Below the pieces are notes generated by a model. It ran no database searches. It was not told where the DNA came from and saw only the letters and a program-made list of their open reading frames with translations. This document shows positions 11,239-23,021 of a stretch of DNA of 64,000 bases, piece by piece. The DNA lies in contig OX637392.1 in NCBI GenBank assembly GCA_951799425.1, positions 53,334,093-53,398,092 on the forward strand, written 5' to 3'. The position numbers were made by a program, and so were the translations under genes. This DNA is from Ilex aquifolium (Eukaryota; Streptophyta; Magnoliopsida; Aquifoliales; Aquifoliaceae). Every line of letters starts with the position of its first letter. The first letter of the stretch is position 1.

Positions 11239-14200
11239 ATGGGTTTTGGACTCCAAGCCTTGTCAACTCTCTTTCTTCGAGCCTTGTCATTTCTGTTAAT
11301 TGTGTCTCTGTTTTTCCAGGAAGCTAGAACAGAGCTAATACATAATAATGGGACTGGTTTGAGAGGAAGAGAGATATTGAGTGGTTGCAATTTGTTTCAA
11401 GGCCAATGGGTATTTGATCCTTCATATCCTCTATATGATTCTTCAAGGTGCCCATTCATAGACTCTGAGTTTGATTGCCTAAAGTATGGCCGCCCTGATA
11501 AGCAGTACCTCAAGTACTCTTGGAAACCTGACTCTTGCAACTTACCCAGGTACACCCATCTCTAAATTCATATGCTACTTTGTGTGTGTGTGTGTGCGCG
11601 CAATAAAGCAATACTCAACATGGATGAAATATGGGTTTGGTAAAAACACACAAATAGACACTTAAGTACTCTGTGAATTCTGTCTGTCCTTAGAAGTTGA
11701 TTGTTGAGTTGTTTTTTATGATTTGGGTGAGAGATTTCTCTTTCATGAATATCTTAGTCCCAACATTTTAGCGTTGATGGACTACCTTTGATCGAATAAG
11801 GGAAAAAATTAGTCGAGGTGCGCGTAAACTTTTCCGAACTGACTATGAAACAAAAAAATAATCATGTTCAACTACAGTTCAAGTCGTCTTTTAAGTTTAA
11901 AGTGTCCTCTACTCTTTAAAACAAGCCAAAAAAATAGAATTTTTTCTAGTATAATCAAAAGATAACCCGTGTAGTCAAATTACAAAGATAAATAATCTTA
12001 ATTAAGAAAAAAAAAATAGTGGAGATAAATATTGGGTATATATTAATATCCTAAGCAGTGTTGAAATAATTTTGTGGTTGTAGGTTTAATGGCATGGAGT
12101 TTCTGAGGACATGGAGGGGGAAGAAAATAATGTTTGTGGGTGACTCACTGAGTTTGAACCAGTGGCAGTCTTTGGCTTGTATGATTCATGCGTCGGTGCC
12201 AAATTCAAGGACTAAATATGACAGGCAGGAGACACTATCTTCTGTGACCTTTGAGGTCAGTTTAGTTTTTCCCCTTTTATGTTTTGGAAAATCAAATTCT
12301 TTACTGTTATTTATTTTTGGGGACATGTATTTGCACCAAAATTTTGCATCAAATCGATGTGAGCCGTTAGATTGGTGGGTCTAACTGTTATCCAACAACT
12401 CATATCCATTTAGGGGTTGTTTGGTATGTGGGTTGGGGGGGGGGGGGGTTTGGAACATGGGTTAGGAAATAAAACTCCCTCAAACTCATGTTTGACAAAT
12501 GCACATTTAGTCCAGAGTTTGAAACTCAGCCCAATTTAGACCCCGTCATAAAATCCAAGTTCGTGGGTTTCATATGTGGGTTAATGAGTTTAACATCCAA
12601 ATGACATTTATACCCCCCATATATTCATACCCATATTTGGATTAAATTGGTTAAGGGATACAATAGTTATTTATATATAAATATATTATTATAATAATCA
12701 TATATCTCTGCGCATATCAAACATGTGTATGAACAACATTAAATGTTGAATCTCATCTTTGAATTCCATCTTTAAATTTAAAAATATTTGGACAAGTCAA
12801 TCCAAACCCCTCTCAGTGCACGTATCATTGCTTTTATTTCTCACTGCATGTCTGTTTGTCTCTTTCTGTATTTGCAATCTTCCTTTTGTTGCTTCCACTA
12901 TTCCTGTCAGTGAAAAAACAAAATTCCAAGTGTTCAGACATATAAAATTTATTAGTTGGACAACTTTTCATGGATTAGTCTACTCACCCTCAAATAGATG
13001 TGAGTATTATATATTCAAGTTAAATCGAGTCATTGATTTTAATTTGATTGATTGTAGCCGTTGATTATAAAATAATTTAAGTCAAATAAGATAACCCAGT
13101 AAGTAAACTCTACACGTGTTAAAATTTTATTGGATGGATAGTAAAAATAAAGTATCGAAAAATTACTGTTTCGTACAGTAACCGGACCCATATATGAATT
13201 ATAATATGGAATCACTTGACTTGACAATAATACTCTTGATTGTAGCAAATCTAGGCATGGTATTTTTTCCTATTCAATTCAATAAGGTTGTTTCATACTT
13301 CCTTCCAACGAAGGTTAAACATTGTTAAAAATATAAGTAACGATACACAATTTAAATGAAATTCAAAAAATTATAACTCATATGAATATTATCCCTTCGA
13401 TCAGTGGGTCTTATCAATTTTTTTAGTGGGATTCACTCATCCAACATTCATTCAAAGAATGATATGCATTTGAGTTATAATTTTTGAATTTCATTTGAAT
13501 TGTATAACATTTTCCTAGAAATATAGAACATTGACGGTTTTTCTGTTAAAATTATGATGTTTTGTTTTTCACACCGTTTTGGCACATTTCTCAAAAAACA
13601 AAAGGCATAGACACAAAGAAAACTAAAAGAAAGAAAAAAGCAATAAAAAGAAAAAGGAAAGGAAACTAGTCTTCTTTCAAAAAGACAACCAAACACTCTC
13701 AAATACTTTGTCTAACAATAACATTGTCCAATGTAATGGTGAATTCATTATTCCTAGACAGCAAAAGGTTCATTTCATTTATTTTTGTTTCTTGATAATG
13801 TGGGAACACCAAAGTCAATAATGTTGTGAATACTAAAACTTTTTTACCAATTTTTGAATACTAAAATGATGTATCATGCTGACAGTCATTGGATGATTTA
13901 CGAAAGTCGATAGAATCTACTAATCTAACCACACACATTGATTTGATAGAGAAAATTTGGTTAGAATTTTGATAAGTATAGCATTGTTAGGACTTGAAAT
14001 AAATAATTTATCTCTTGTCCTCAGACATCATTAAAATAATAAAAGAATTGATTTGTGGAAGCTGCTGAGAAATGGTTGCCATTGGAATTCTGCACAATCT
14101 CTTTACCTTTTCAAATCCTTTTCTACATTTTCTGTTGCCTTTGGTTGATAATTGAGAGTAAAGTAGGAAAAGGGTTGTTAGCGACTTTACATGGTCCTTT

Positions 14201-16180
14201 TGGTTCATCAGCTTTTCTTGGACTTGGGTAGCTAATTGTCAGAAACATGGGGCTCTACTCCTTTAAGGAATTCTTAGTAGTTGACATTCACCATTGGCCT
14301 TCTGTTCAACAACCTTAGTTTAATCTACATGTGAAGGCCTTTAAATTGCCTCACAATGTTGTCAACCAACCAAGGACATTTATAGCATGGCAAATAACTT
14401 CAGTAATAATCTAGCAAGCCTTGTATGCTGGACATTCTAAAAGACACATGTTTCTGCAATCACTGCTGTACTGAGTTTACACAAAAAGCCCATGAAGCCC
14501 TGAGATTGGGTAAGTAATAGTTGTATATTGTTTTCTAGATGAATATTCTAACAAGTACTTCCAACACCCTTTGAAAGTTTTTTTTATCCCTGAATGGGTA
14601 CAAATACAATACAGATCTCATTTTACACTTAGGGGGAGGGTATGGGTAGGGCTGTTAATCGAGCCGAGTTTTGCGAACTTGAACTCGAGTTTGTCGAGCT
14701 CGTTTTTTTAAACGAGGCTAAAAAATTGTTCAAGATCGGCTTGTTTTGAAAATGAGCTGAGCCCGACTTGAGCTCGAATAACTCGACTATTTTACATATA
14801 AACAAGCCGAGCTTTATAAGTTCGAGCCGAGCTTTGCAAGTTCGAGCCGAGCCGAGTCGAGCCTTTTAGACTCGTTTTTCTAAATGAGCTTAAAAAATTG
14901 TTCAATTTCGGTTCGTTTAGAACATGAGTCAAACTCAAGCCGAGTTCTATTCGAGTCAAGACCAAGCAGCTCGGCTCGATTAACAGTCCTAGGTATGGGG
15001 TCTCAGGTGCTAGAGAGGAAGAAAATGCCTGGTTAGAGGAAGTATATCATAAAGAGGGAAAAAGAAGAATGAAAGAGTAGAGAGAAGGAAATTTATGATG
15101 TTTTTTTCACACCTTGAAATTGCAATAGTTTCCTACTTGAGTCACCAAACAGTTTTCTAGATATTGCATACATAATGATTGAAAATGATGTACACATGGA
15201 GATAGAATAGATAACATTTCCAACTCTAGGTGAATTAATTGTGGAGCAAATGACTATTGATGTGCAGGACTATGGAGTAACGTTATTTTTGTATCACACA
15301 ACCTATTTAGTAGATATAGTACGAGAAAAGATTGGACGAGTACTGAAATTGAACTCCATCCAAGCTGGCAATGCATGGAAAGGAATGGACATGTTAATAT
15401 TCAACACGTGGCATTGGTGGACCCACAAAGGAAAATCTCAACCGTAAGATTCATCTTCGTCTTTGCAGTTTGCACTATATTTTCTTCTTCTTCTTCTTCA
15501 TCATCATCATCATCATAATCATAATTATTGTGCGTTGCAGATGGGATTATGTGCAAGATGGGTCCACCATATCCAAGGATATGGACCGCTTGGTTGCATT
15601 TTACAAAGGTTTGACAACATGGGCAAGATGGGTTGATTTCAATGTTGATCCTTCCAAAACCAAAGTATTCTTTCAAGGGATTTCTCCAACCCATTATGAG
15701 TAAGTTATTCATCAAACTTTATGAACCACCAATCCTGAATTTTGATAACAAATATATCAGAAGCATTATAATCATGATTATTTCATGAATAAATCTCCTC
15801 TTCTTCACAAATGAATACAAATATACAATGCCTTATAAATTTCGCAAGGCTACAAAGTGATTGACTATATTAATTCCTATAATGCCAGAGGCAAGGACTG
15901 GAGGTCATCAAAAAAGGACTGCTATGGAGAGCTACAACCCCTATCAGGGTCAACTTACCCGGCGGGCGAGCCTGCGGCAGCTATTGTTGTTGGCAAAGTA
16001 CTGAGTAGGATAAAGAAACCTGTTTACCTTCTTGACATCACGACACTCTCACAGTTAAGGAAAGATGCACACCCATCGACTTACGGTGGTACGCATTCAG
16101 GTGTAGACTGTAGCCATTGGTGCCTTGCTGGACTGCCTGATACTTGGAACCAGCTCCTCTATGCAGCTCTCCTAATGTGA
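11239..16180 (+). CDS. TBL38: Trichome Birefringence-Like protein (TBL36-38 clade), five exons
   Basis: Exons inferred from GT-AG sites that keep frame: 11239-11549, 12084-12255, 15268-15443, 15541-15699 and 15889-16180, giving 369 residues, the usual length for this clade. Residues 1-31 form an N-terminal hydrophobic signal/anchor. A PMR5-N/TBL domain follows, with [11 protein letters not shown], the conserved Cys residues and [13 protein letters not shown]. The PC-esterase domain has the GDS motif in [12 protein letters not shown] (near residue 127), [16 protein letters not shown], and the terminal DXXH in [17 protein letters not shown]; the putative catalytic Ser, Asp and His are present. 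TBL proteins act on O-acetyl groups of wall polysaccharides in the Golgi or wall; most characterised ones are acetyltransferases, while Arabidopsis TBL38 is reported as a pectin acetylesterase. The closest member is inferred from recalled sequence; TBL36 or TBL37 are alternatives. Introns are 534, 3012, 97 and 189 bp; the second is unusually long because of repeats. No break is seen. Confidence 0.9.
11720..11858 (+). mobile_element. SINE copy in intron 1 of the TBL gene
   Basis: Matches the shared SINE body (GAGAGATTT, TTTCATGAATATC, GTTGATGGACTACC, ATTAGTCGAGGTGCGCGTAAAC) and ends in an A-rich tail. It lies in the same sense as the gene and away from the splice sites. The tRNA-like head is not recognisable. 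Confidence 0.6.
12256..15267 (+). other. Intron 2 of the TBL gene (3012 bp), repeat-filled
   Basis: Bounded by GAG|GTCAGT and TGTGCAG|GAC, both in frame. Contains a G14 run at 12435-12448 in a stretch resembling a hAT end (12413 onward, GGGGTTGTTTGGTATG), AT-rich DNA with no gene, and a complete hAT element at 14647-14991. The open frames inside it (12759-13064, 13475-13702, 14008-14208) lack any recognisable domain. Confidence 0.75.
14647..14991. mobile_element. hAT-type non-autonomous element in intron 2, perfect 8-bp target duplication
   Basis: Left TIR TAGGGCTGTTAATCGAGCC and right TIR GGCTCGATTAACAGTCCTA are inverted copies with one mismatch. Flanked exactly by GGTATGGG (14639-14646, 14992-14999). 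The 345-bp interior carries a partial internal duplication (TTTATAAGTTCGAGCC and TTTGCAAGTTCGAGCC) and no transposase. The degraded relative lies at 4257-4527. Confidence 0.9.
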
Positions 16181-16510
16181 GTGTTTGAAGAGATGAAGCA
16201 ATTATTCCCAATTCGATTTTTACTTATAGCCATTGATAAAACAATCATCGAGATCATGAAGATTATATTTGCTCGCCAGGATTCGTAGATAATAAGGGCA
16301 GCAAGAATCAACTGTAAAGTCATTAGTTTCATATTCATAATTGCTTTGAATTGGAATAAGAACAGTACAAAATAGCAGTGTAAATTATGGAACTCTTAAG
16401 TGCTCTTTGATTTGTGTTTGTTTGCATCAGTTGTATTTCATTATCTTTGTCTAAACTTCTCCTGTTGTATTCATGTCGATTGAGATTAATGGCTAAGCTG
16501 CTGTTCAAAC
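16181..16510 (+). other. 3' UTR and 3' flank of the TBL gene
   Basis: T-rich, with AATAAG-type near-polyadenylation signals (near 16288 and 16355). The 3' end cannot be fixed. A copia LTR begins near 16511, about 330 bases past the stop. Confidence 0.5.
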
Positions 16511-16604
16511 TATTACTATTAAAGGTAGTTTAGTCATTCTCTAGCAGTTAATACTATTCTTTCTCTTTTATCATTTTCTCTATACTTCGCAATCAAAACT
16601 TTCA
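16511..16604 (+). repeat. 5' LTR of the copia element
   Basis: Matches the 3' LTR in its tail (TCATTTTCTCTATACTTC, AATCAAAACTTTC) and in a GTCATTCTCTAG-type phrase. The left edge is approximate. Confidence 0.6.
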
Positions 16605-16616
16605 TGGTATTAGAGC
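16605..16616 (+). other. Primer binding site, initiator tRNA-Met type
   Basis: TGGTATTAGAGC directly follows the 5' LTR and differs at one base from the usual plant copia site TGGTATCAGAGC, complementary to the 3' end of initiator tRNA-Met. Confidence 0.85.
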
Positions 16617-18096
16617 ATGTTTTGATCTTAAATGCAATTAGGAATACACTGGTGTTCATAAAAGAAACATCTAAAATCAACCTAGGATTGACGTCATCAA
16701 TGGCGATGATGTCATCAACCAGCGACGCCAAACTCACCTGTTTGATCGATTTTGGATGGGCTTTGGTATGATTGGTTTTTTGTTTTGAGTTTGTTTGATA
16801 GGGTTTTCTATTTTTTGAACGTTTTTCGAAAAATAGGTCCTAAATTCTTCGATCTGCGATTTTGACTAGTTTTTTTTTTTGGAATCCATTACTGCAAACC
16901 ACACCTGGTGTTGTTCACACAGATCTGGTGGTCTTCTGGGTTGGCTTTGGCTGTTTGCACAGTGTTTTGTGGATTCTGGTACTGTTTATTCATTGATTGA
17001 GATATCCTCTGCATATGGTTGCTGGTTTACGGTTTGCCTCGTTCTCTTGTTTGTTGTTATGTGTTTTGGACTGATTTATTGTGGGTCATTTTGCGGGGTT
17101 CTTTATTCTTCTTGCTTTGGTGTTTCTGATTTGGTTGCTGGATACTTGTATAAGGATTTGGGCTTTTTGTTTTGAATTTGGGTTAATTGAATTAGCACAT
17201 ACTTGTTTTACATGATTTGATTGTTGTTATTTGATTTTCTTTGCTCTAATTATGGTAAGTGGAAACTCTCATCAATCCATCAGTTTGCAATTGACTGTGA
17301 TTACTAATCAGTTGCAAAAGCTTTTCTTATCTCAGCACCCTAATACCCTCTTAGTCTTTCCTTCCATAGGTTCATTCTCTTTGGGTCTTTCGGGTATATC
17401 TCGAATTGTATAAGTCTTTGACTAAGGTGCTATACGTCATATGACGAGTAATTCTTCTTTTTTTGCATCTACCTTCTCTCTTACATTTGCATCTGTGCTT
17501 ACAGCCAATGGTACTCCAATGTCCTTAGTCAGTGTTGGTTCTATTATTTCTCCACAACTAACACTTCTCGATATTTATTATATTCCACACCTTACCTTAA
17601 ATCTAATTTTAGTTAGTCAACTATTTGACTCGGGATTTTAAGTTCACTTTTCTTCTTCTGGTTGTATTATGCAGGATCCACGATCCAAGAAGCTCAATGG
17701 GACATGTAGTGAAAGGTTGTATGTGTTGGACGAGCTGCATGTTCCCGATATTGCTGCTTCTACCGTTGATTTATCTTCTTTTCATTTAAGTCCACAATCT
17801 TCTAGTATTTATTTGTGACATTCTCGTCTTGGTCATGTTTCTCATTCTTGTTTGAAGTTTAGTCTTTACTAGTGATTTGGGTAACTTAGAGTGTCATAAC
17901 ATTTTTCAATTATAGTGGATCCAAGTTAGCTAAGTTTACTGCATTACCTTTTAATAAAAATACTATTAGCACTCTTGCACTTTTTGATCTGGTTTATTTT
18001 GATGGGGATTGCTCCTATTCCCACAGAAGGTGAGTCTAAATATTATGTCTCTTTCATTGATGATCATATAAGGTATTACCAATATATATATATATA

Positions 18097-21000
18097 CTAG
18101 TAATTGCCCGTGCCTGAAGGCACTACATACAAACAAAAAAATTGCAAATAATTACCCATACCTAAAGGTAAATTATAATTTTTAAAAATCACCAATAAAT
18201 TAGGACCCACTATTTTAAAAAAAAATAGATCATTGTCAATTATAACTAATCCCTTGCTTGAATGGAATATTAATAACAACTTATATGATATATATAAAGC
18301 AATCAAACCCACATCAACCAACTCTTCTATGACATCTACTCAAATAGAACTACCGGTGAATTTGATGATGACATGTGTGGGTGAATTAGAGACAACCTGC
18401 AAAATTAAAGCAAAAAATGAACGTATCAAACACATGGTAGTATAACAAAACAAAAGGGGGGGGGGGGGGGGGGGGGAGTGGTGGTTGTCTACATCGCTCC
18501 CAAGAAATTAAAAAATAAAAACACCAAGTGGTCTCTTGCATCTCATTAATACTGATCTTGATTTAAGAACATATGACATTCATATACGCTATATTTCAAA
18601 GAGAAGTCAAAAACCATTTGAGCAATAAAACCATCAAGTCATTAGCTTCAGTTCCATCATAAGGCACGCAATTTAAAAGTCCTAAACTCCACAATTTTCT
18701 GTTGACAGGATGCCTTTCTTCCATGAAAAAAGGTCTCTCTACTCAATTGACAAAAACTCACCAAACCTCAATCCACAAACCAATAAACCAAAAAAAGTTC
18801 AATGATAAGTTGAAAGTTTTCTCCATTACTAAGTTGAAAGTGCTAGGAATATAAGCTCAATGATTGGAAAACCAATTCGATTTTTTCTTTTTGTTTTGAT
18901 AAATGTAGAACTCCACTTAGTAAGTAAGATAGCTCGCATGAACAATAACATGTTAATCCATGCAAGGTACACATTGGAATAAGAAATTCGTTACCAACAA
19001 CAATGGAAAACCGAATACATTTAGATCAATGGATCAGGACATGTTACAAATGAGAGTAAATTAAGTTCTTTAGGCATAAGCATGCATACATACATAGAGA
19101 CAAAGTGCTTCCAATTACTAATATGCAATTCATATCATAATCAATTATTAAAAGTATTGATGTCCATAACTGATTCTTTGGAGGGGTCACTATCATCTCC
19201 TATATTACCAGAGGCTCCCCTACTTTTCGAGCAACTGTAATTGCATGCATGTTCATTCTTGAGAGAGAGGGAGATTAGTAATGAGTGAAATATTATAATT
19301 AATATATAACTCACTTGTACTATCAAAGTAATAAAACTTCAACCATGTTCCGTGGCAAGCTTCATTGCTACCACGCTAAACTGACACATAAATGAATGCA
19401 GTTGCTAATTGAAAAGGACAATTACACGACGAAGACCATTGAAATATCTCAAATCAGTTATGGCCTATATCTTTCCAAACCCAAATAGATTATTGCCACC
19501 ATACTAAATTGGTAAAGAACCAAACCGCTTAACTTTCTAATGAAAAACAAATACACTATATTTCTTTCCACCACCCAGAAGGTAAGTATTCAGCACTTTG
19601 TTTATCAATCTAACCAATTCATAATATCTCCAAACACTTCAAAAATCTATAGATTATCAATACCATTACACCCCCTTTCTTCTGCACATGCCATTTATTA
19701 CCATCCATTTAGAAGGTCGCCTCTTTTTTGGTATTATACTTGTTGGAATTTAGTAGACACATATATATATGGTAATGGAACTGTATAAAGAAGATGACAT
19801 TTTGACAATACAACTAGAAGCTAAAATATTCAAAATTTTAGAATTAAAATTCTAATACATTGGCCCCTTCCACTTGGCCAATGTATTAGATCATTTCGGA
19901 ATGCTTTCGTTATTGATAACATATAAAGAGCATGCCTTCCATTGGTGATCATAAAAAAACCCTCACCAATAAATCATCAAAACCATATCTTGATGGCTAG
20001 GAAGACCAAAGGGAATCGAATCAATCAATTCAAATACTCCTGATAAAAAAAATCAATTAGTCATCTAAATCATAATCATTGTCAAGAAAGTAGAAACCAA
20101 AACACCACACGAACAAATGAAAGCATTAAGATCCGAAAAGTATAGGGTGGTTTTAGGCTTCATTACATGTTTGTTGCTTGCAAAATAGAATAACAAAAAT
20201 TACAACCAATCTAGTAGAAAAACAAAAAAGAGAATATGACCACGTCCAAAAAAAATTAAAATCCAAAAATGCCAATTCAATGGAGAACAATGTTGAGGTG
20301 GATGAGAACTAACCATTTTGGAGATGTGGTGGAGAAAATCAACTCCACAAATGAAACTTATTAAAAACAGTTAGCAAAAGTGGCAAAAACAACCAAGAAA
20401 TCAAATTAAATGACTCTGTAAAATTAAATATTAAAAACTCTAAAATCCAACAATGAAATAGAACAATTGAGGTGAACACGGAGAATGGGTTGAACCAAAT
20501 AAAATGACAGTGGAATATGCCGAAATAACCGTTAGATAGCCACTACACGACATCGTTGTGTATAAAAAGATGACAATGACATTGTAATCATTGTTGGTGT
20601 TGAAGCTTGAGATGCTGATGTTAACGAAGGCTGATCCGATGTTATCAGATTCATTAACATTCGAGTCCTAAAGCGACGAATCCTAAATAAACAACACACC
20701 GAGAGAAATATTAAATGTTCGAGAGAGATCTGGAACAACAATCCAAATTCACATTTTTTTAAGCAACAAAAACAAAAGCACAGATATAATACTCAAAATA
20801 ATTAATCAGCCAATAATTCAACCCATTTCGAGTGATCAAGCAAAAAATGAACACAAACTATAGGGCATAAACAACCTATGAATCAAGCCATTAAGCTAAA
20901 GAAAAAAATACCCCTAATTTTAGGTCAATACGAATAGATATCAAGCAACAAATTCAGTACAATAACAGTAAATCAAAGAACTAAAAGAAACGATCTGAAA

Positions 21001-21906
21001 TATATTATTTGATGGACTATGGTGGTGGCTGCGGGTATGGGACTCCATATTTGTATTAAAGGCTTGAATGATTTACCAACTCAAACTTTCATTTCTCTGT
21101 CTTGATAAAGTGAACATTGTTCAAGTTTCTTTTGAATCATATGTTCCACCATTTTTGCCTCTTTTTTCCTTTTTTTTTTTTAAAGCTTCAACTAAGTTCT
21201 CATATGTGTGTGTTCTGTGATAAATAGTGTGTGCTTTGTGTGCATCAAGTGTGTCCGCAATGCACGGTGAGTGCTCTACGTATGGAACACCTTTGTGGCA
21301 TTTGATCGAACACTTGATGGGCATTATGCGATGTGAGTGTTTTGGAAGAGAAACAGAGGCAGAGGAGAGTGGCAACGGAGAGAGAAGCAGAAAGAGAGAG
21401 AGCGAGGGAGAGAAGCAAATAGTTTCAGCATGTACCTGGAATCAGTCGGAGCAGCGGAGAGAGATGCAAACGGCGAGAGACAGAGAGCAATGACTGGAAT
21501 CAGTTGCTTTGATATCGAGGGAGAGAGGATATTTGCAGGACATCAGGGATTGAATTGAGAAAGGCACGGAGATTTGGGGATCATTGGTTATGGAAAGGAT
21601 CTTTTGAAGTATTTTTGGAAAGTAGCGGCGTGAGAGATTGGGAGAGACAGACAGACAGAAGTAAGATTGAGAAAGATTTGAGAGATTTCAGAGGAGAGAG
21701 AGGAGTGAGTTAAGAAATGTTGTTGGGCGGGAAAACAAAATTCAGTACTCACTGTAGACCGTCAGATCAGTATTTATGAGATGATCTGAACCGTATTTTA
21801 TGTTGGGATTACATTGTTCGTTAGATGTGTTTATGTTTTGTCTCAAAACGATCTGGACTTCTTTTTGTCTCTAAAATTCAAACTCAACTCTACTTTATTA
21901 TATAGA
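18097..21906 (-). mobile_element. Helitron, about 3.8 kb, inserted in the copia pol region
   Basis: On the minus strand it starts TCTATATAATAAAGTAGAG (21906 inward) and ends with hairpin GTGCCTTCAGGCAC, GGGCAATTA, CTAG (18097-18100), next to A (18096). The interior has no Rep/helicase domain and no clear captured gene; it holds a G21 run, GA-rich DNA (21350-21720) and small open frames without recognisable domains. Its 5' end abuts the 5' end of the opposite-facing Helitron starting near 21907. Confidence 0.75.
18456..18476 (+). repeat. G21 homopolymer
   Basis: Twenty-one consecutive G. Length in an assembly should be treated as approximate. Could form a G-quadruplex. Confidence 0.9.
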
Positions 21907-23021
21907 TATATAAAATAAAGTAACTTACAAATCAAATTTCAAAAGATAAACAAAATAACTTTTATTTTTCGCGGTTCAAATCGCTTTAAATTTTTCTTTA
22001 AAGTTAATCTAACGGCTAATATTAATACCCTAAATTTAATAGGAAAAATAGGTCCCTAAGGGTGTGTTTTGAGTGACTTTTTAAATGTACTTTTAGAAAT
22101 TATTTCTCATAAGTACTTTAAAAAAAAAAAATTAGTGTTTGAAACCGCCCCACCACTACCTCTACCACCACCACCACCACCACTGCCACCGCCACCGTCG
22201 CCGCCGCCACCGCCACCGCCACCACCGACGCCTCCACCACCACCACCACCGCCGCTGCTGCCACCATCGCCGCCGCTGCCACCACTACCTCCGCCACCAC
22301 CACCCACCGTCGTCGTCGTCGCCGTCACCACCACTATCGCCGCCGCCGCCACCACCATCGCCGCCACCACCACCACCACCACCATCATCGCCGTCGCCAC
22401 CACCACCACCCTTGCCACAATTGCCTCCACCGTTGCCACCACCACCACTACCACCACCACCACCATTACCACCACCACCACCATTGCCGCCATCGTCGCC
22501 ACCACCACCACCGTCATCGTCATCGCCATCGCCATCGCTGCCACCACCGTCGCCACCACCACCACTGCCGCCACCACCACCACTGCCGCCGCCACCACCA
22601 CTGTCGCCGTCGCCGCCGCCACCATGACTACCATCGCCATCGCCGCCACCACCACCACCGCCATCACCACTGCCACCACCACCGCCCTGCCACCACCACC
22701 ACTGTCGCCGTCGCCACAGGACTACCACCGCCACAGCCACCGCCGCCACCACCACCACCATCGTCGCCGCCACCACCACTACTGTCGCCGCCACTGCCGC
22801 CGCCACCATCGCCGCTGCCACCACCACCACCACGGTCATTGCCACCCACCACAACCATCACCGTCTCCTACCACCACCACCTCTCACCCCCACTACAACC
22901 GATACTTAAATTCATTTATCTCTCCTCTATGTTTGTGATTTGATTTTGGATATGAATATAAATATGTTTATTGTTTACCATTTTTTATTACTCTGTGCCT
23001 TCAGGCACAAGCAATAACTAG
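21907..23021 (+). mobile_element. Helitron, about 1.1 kb, head to head with the previous one
   Basis: The 5' end (TATATAAAATAAAGTAAC near 21907) is a slightly eroded Helitron start; the next 110 bases match the reverse complement of 1068-1189. The 3' end is hairpin GTGCCTTCAGGCAC, AAGCAATAA, CTAG (23018-23021) followed by T. The two Helitron ends thus make inverted termini at 18097 and 23021 around one 4.9-kb block. The copia words ATAAGGTATTAC occur on both sides of the block (18068-18079, 23030-23041). Confidence 0.7.
22140..22890 (+). repeat. CCA/CCG/CAC triplet tract, about 750 bp
   Basis: An almost pure run of CCACCG-like triplets, C-rich on the plus strand and GGTGGC-rich on the minus strand. 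Every frame stays open over long stretches and gives Pro, His, Thr/Ala or Gly/Val polymers, so the long open frames at 22069-22938 and 22107-22854 are artefacts. The minus strand is a good candidate for G-quadruplex folding. Confidence 0.9.

Noticed and set aside
12759-14208. Open frames inside intron 2 of the TBL gene.
   Set aside because: The flanking exons splice in frame across this interval and the frames have no recognisable domains.
22069-22938. A 289-residue plus-strand frame and several long minus-strand frames rich in Pro, Thr, Ala, His or Gly/Val.
   Set aside because: They are translations of a CCA/CCG triplet tract in all frames; no domain or codon signature of a gene.
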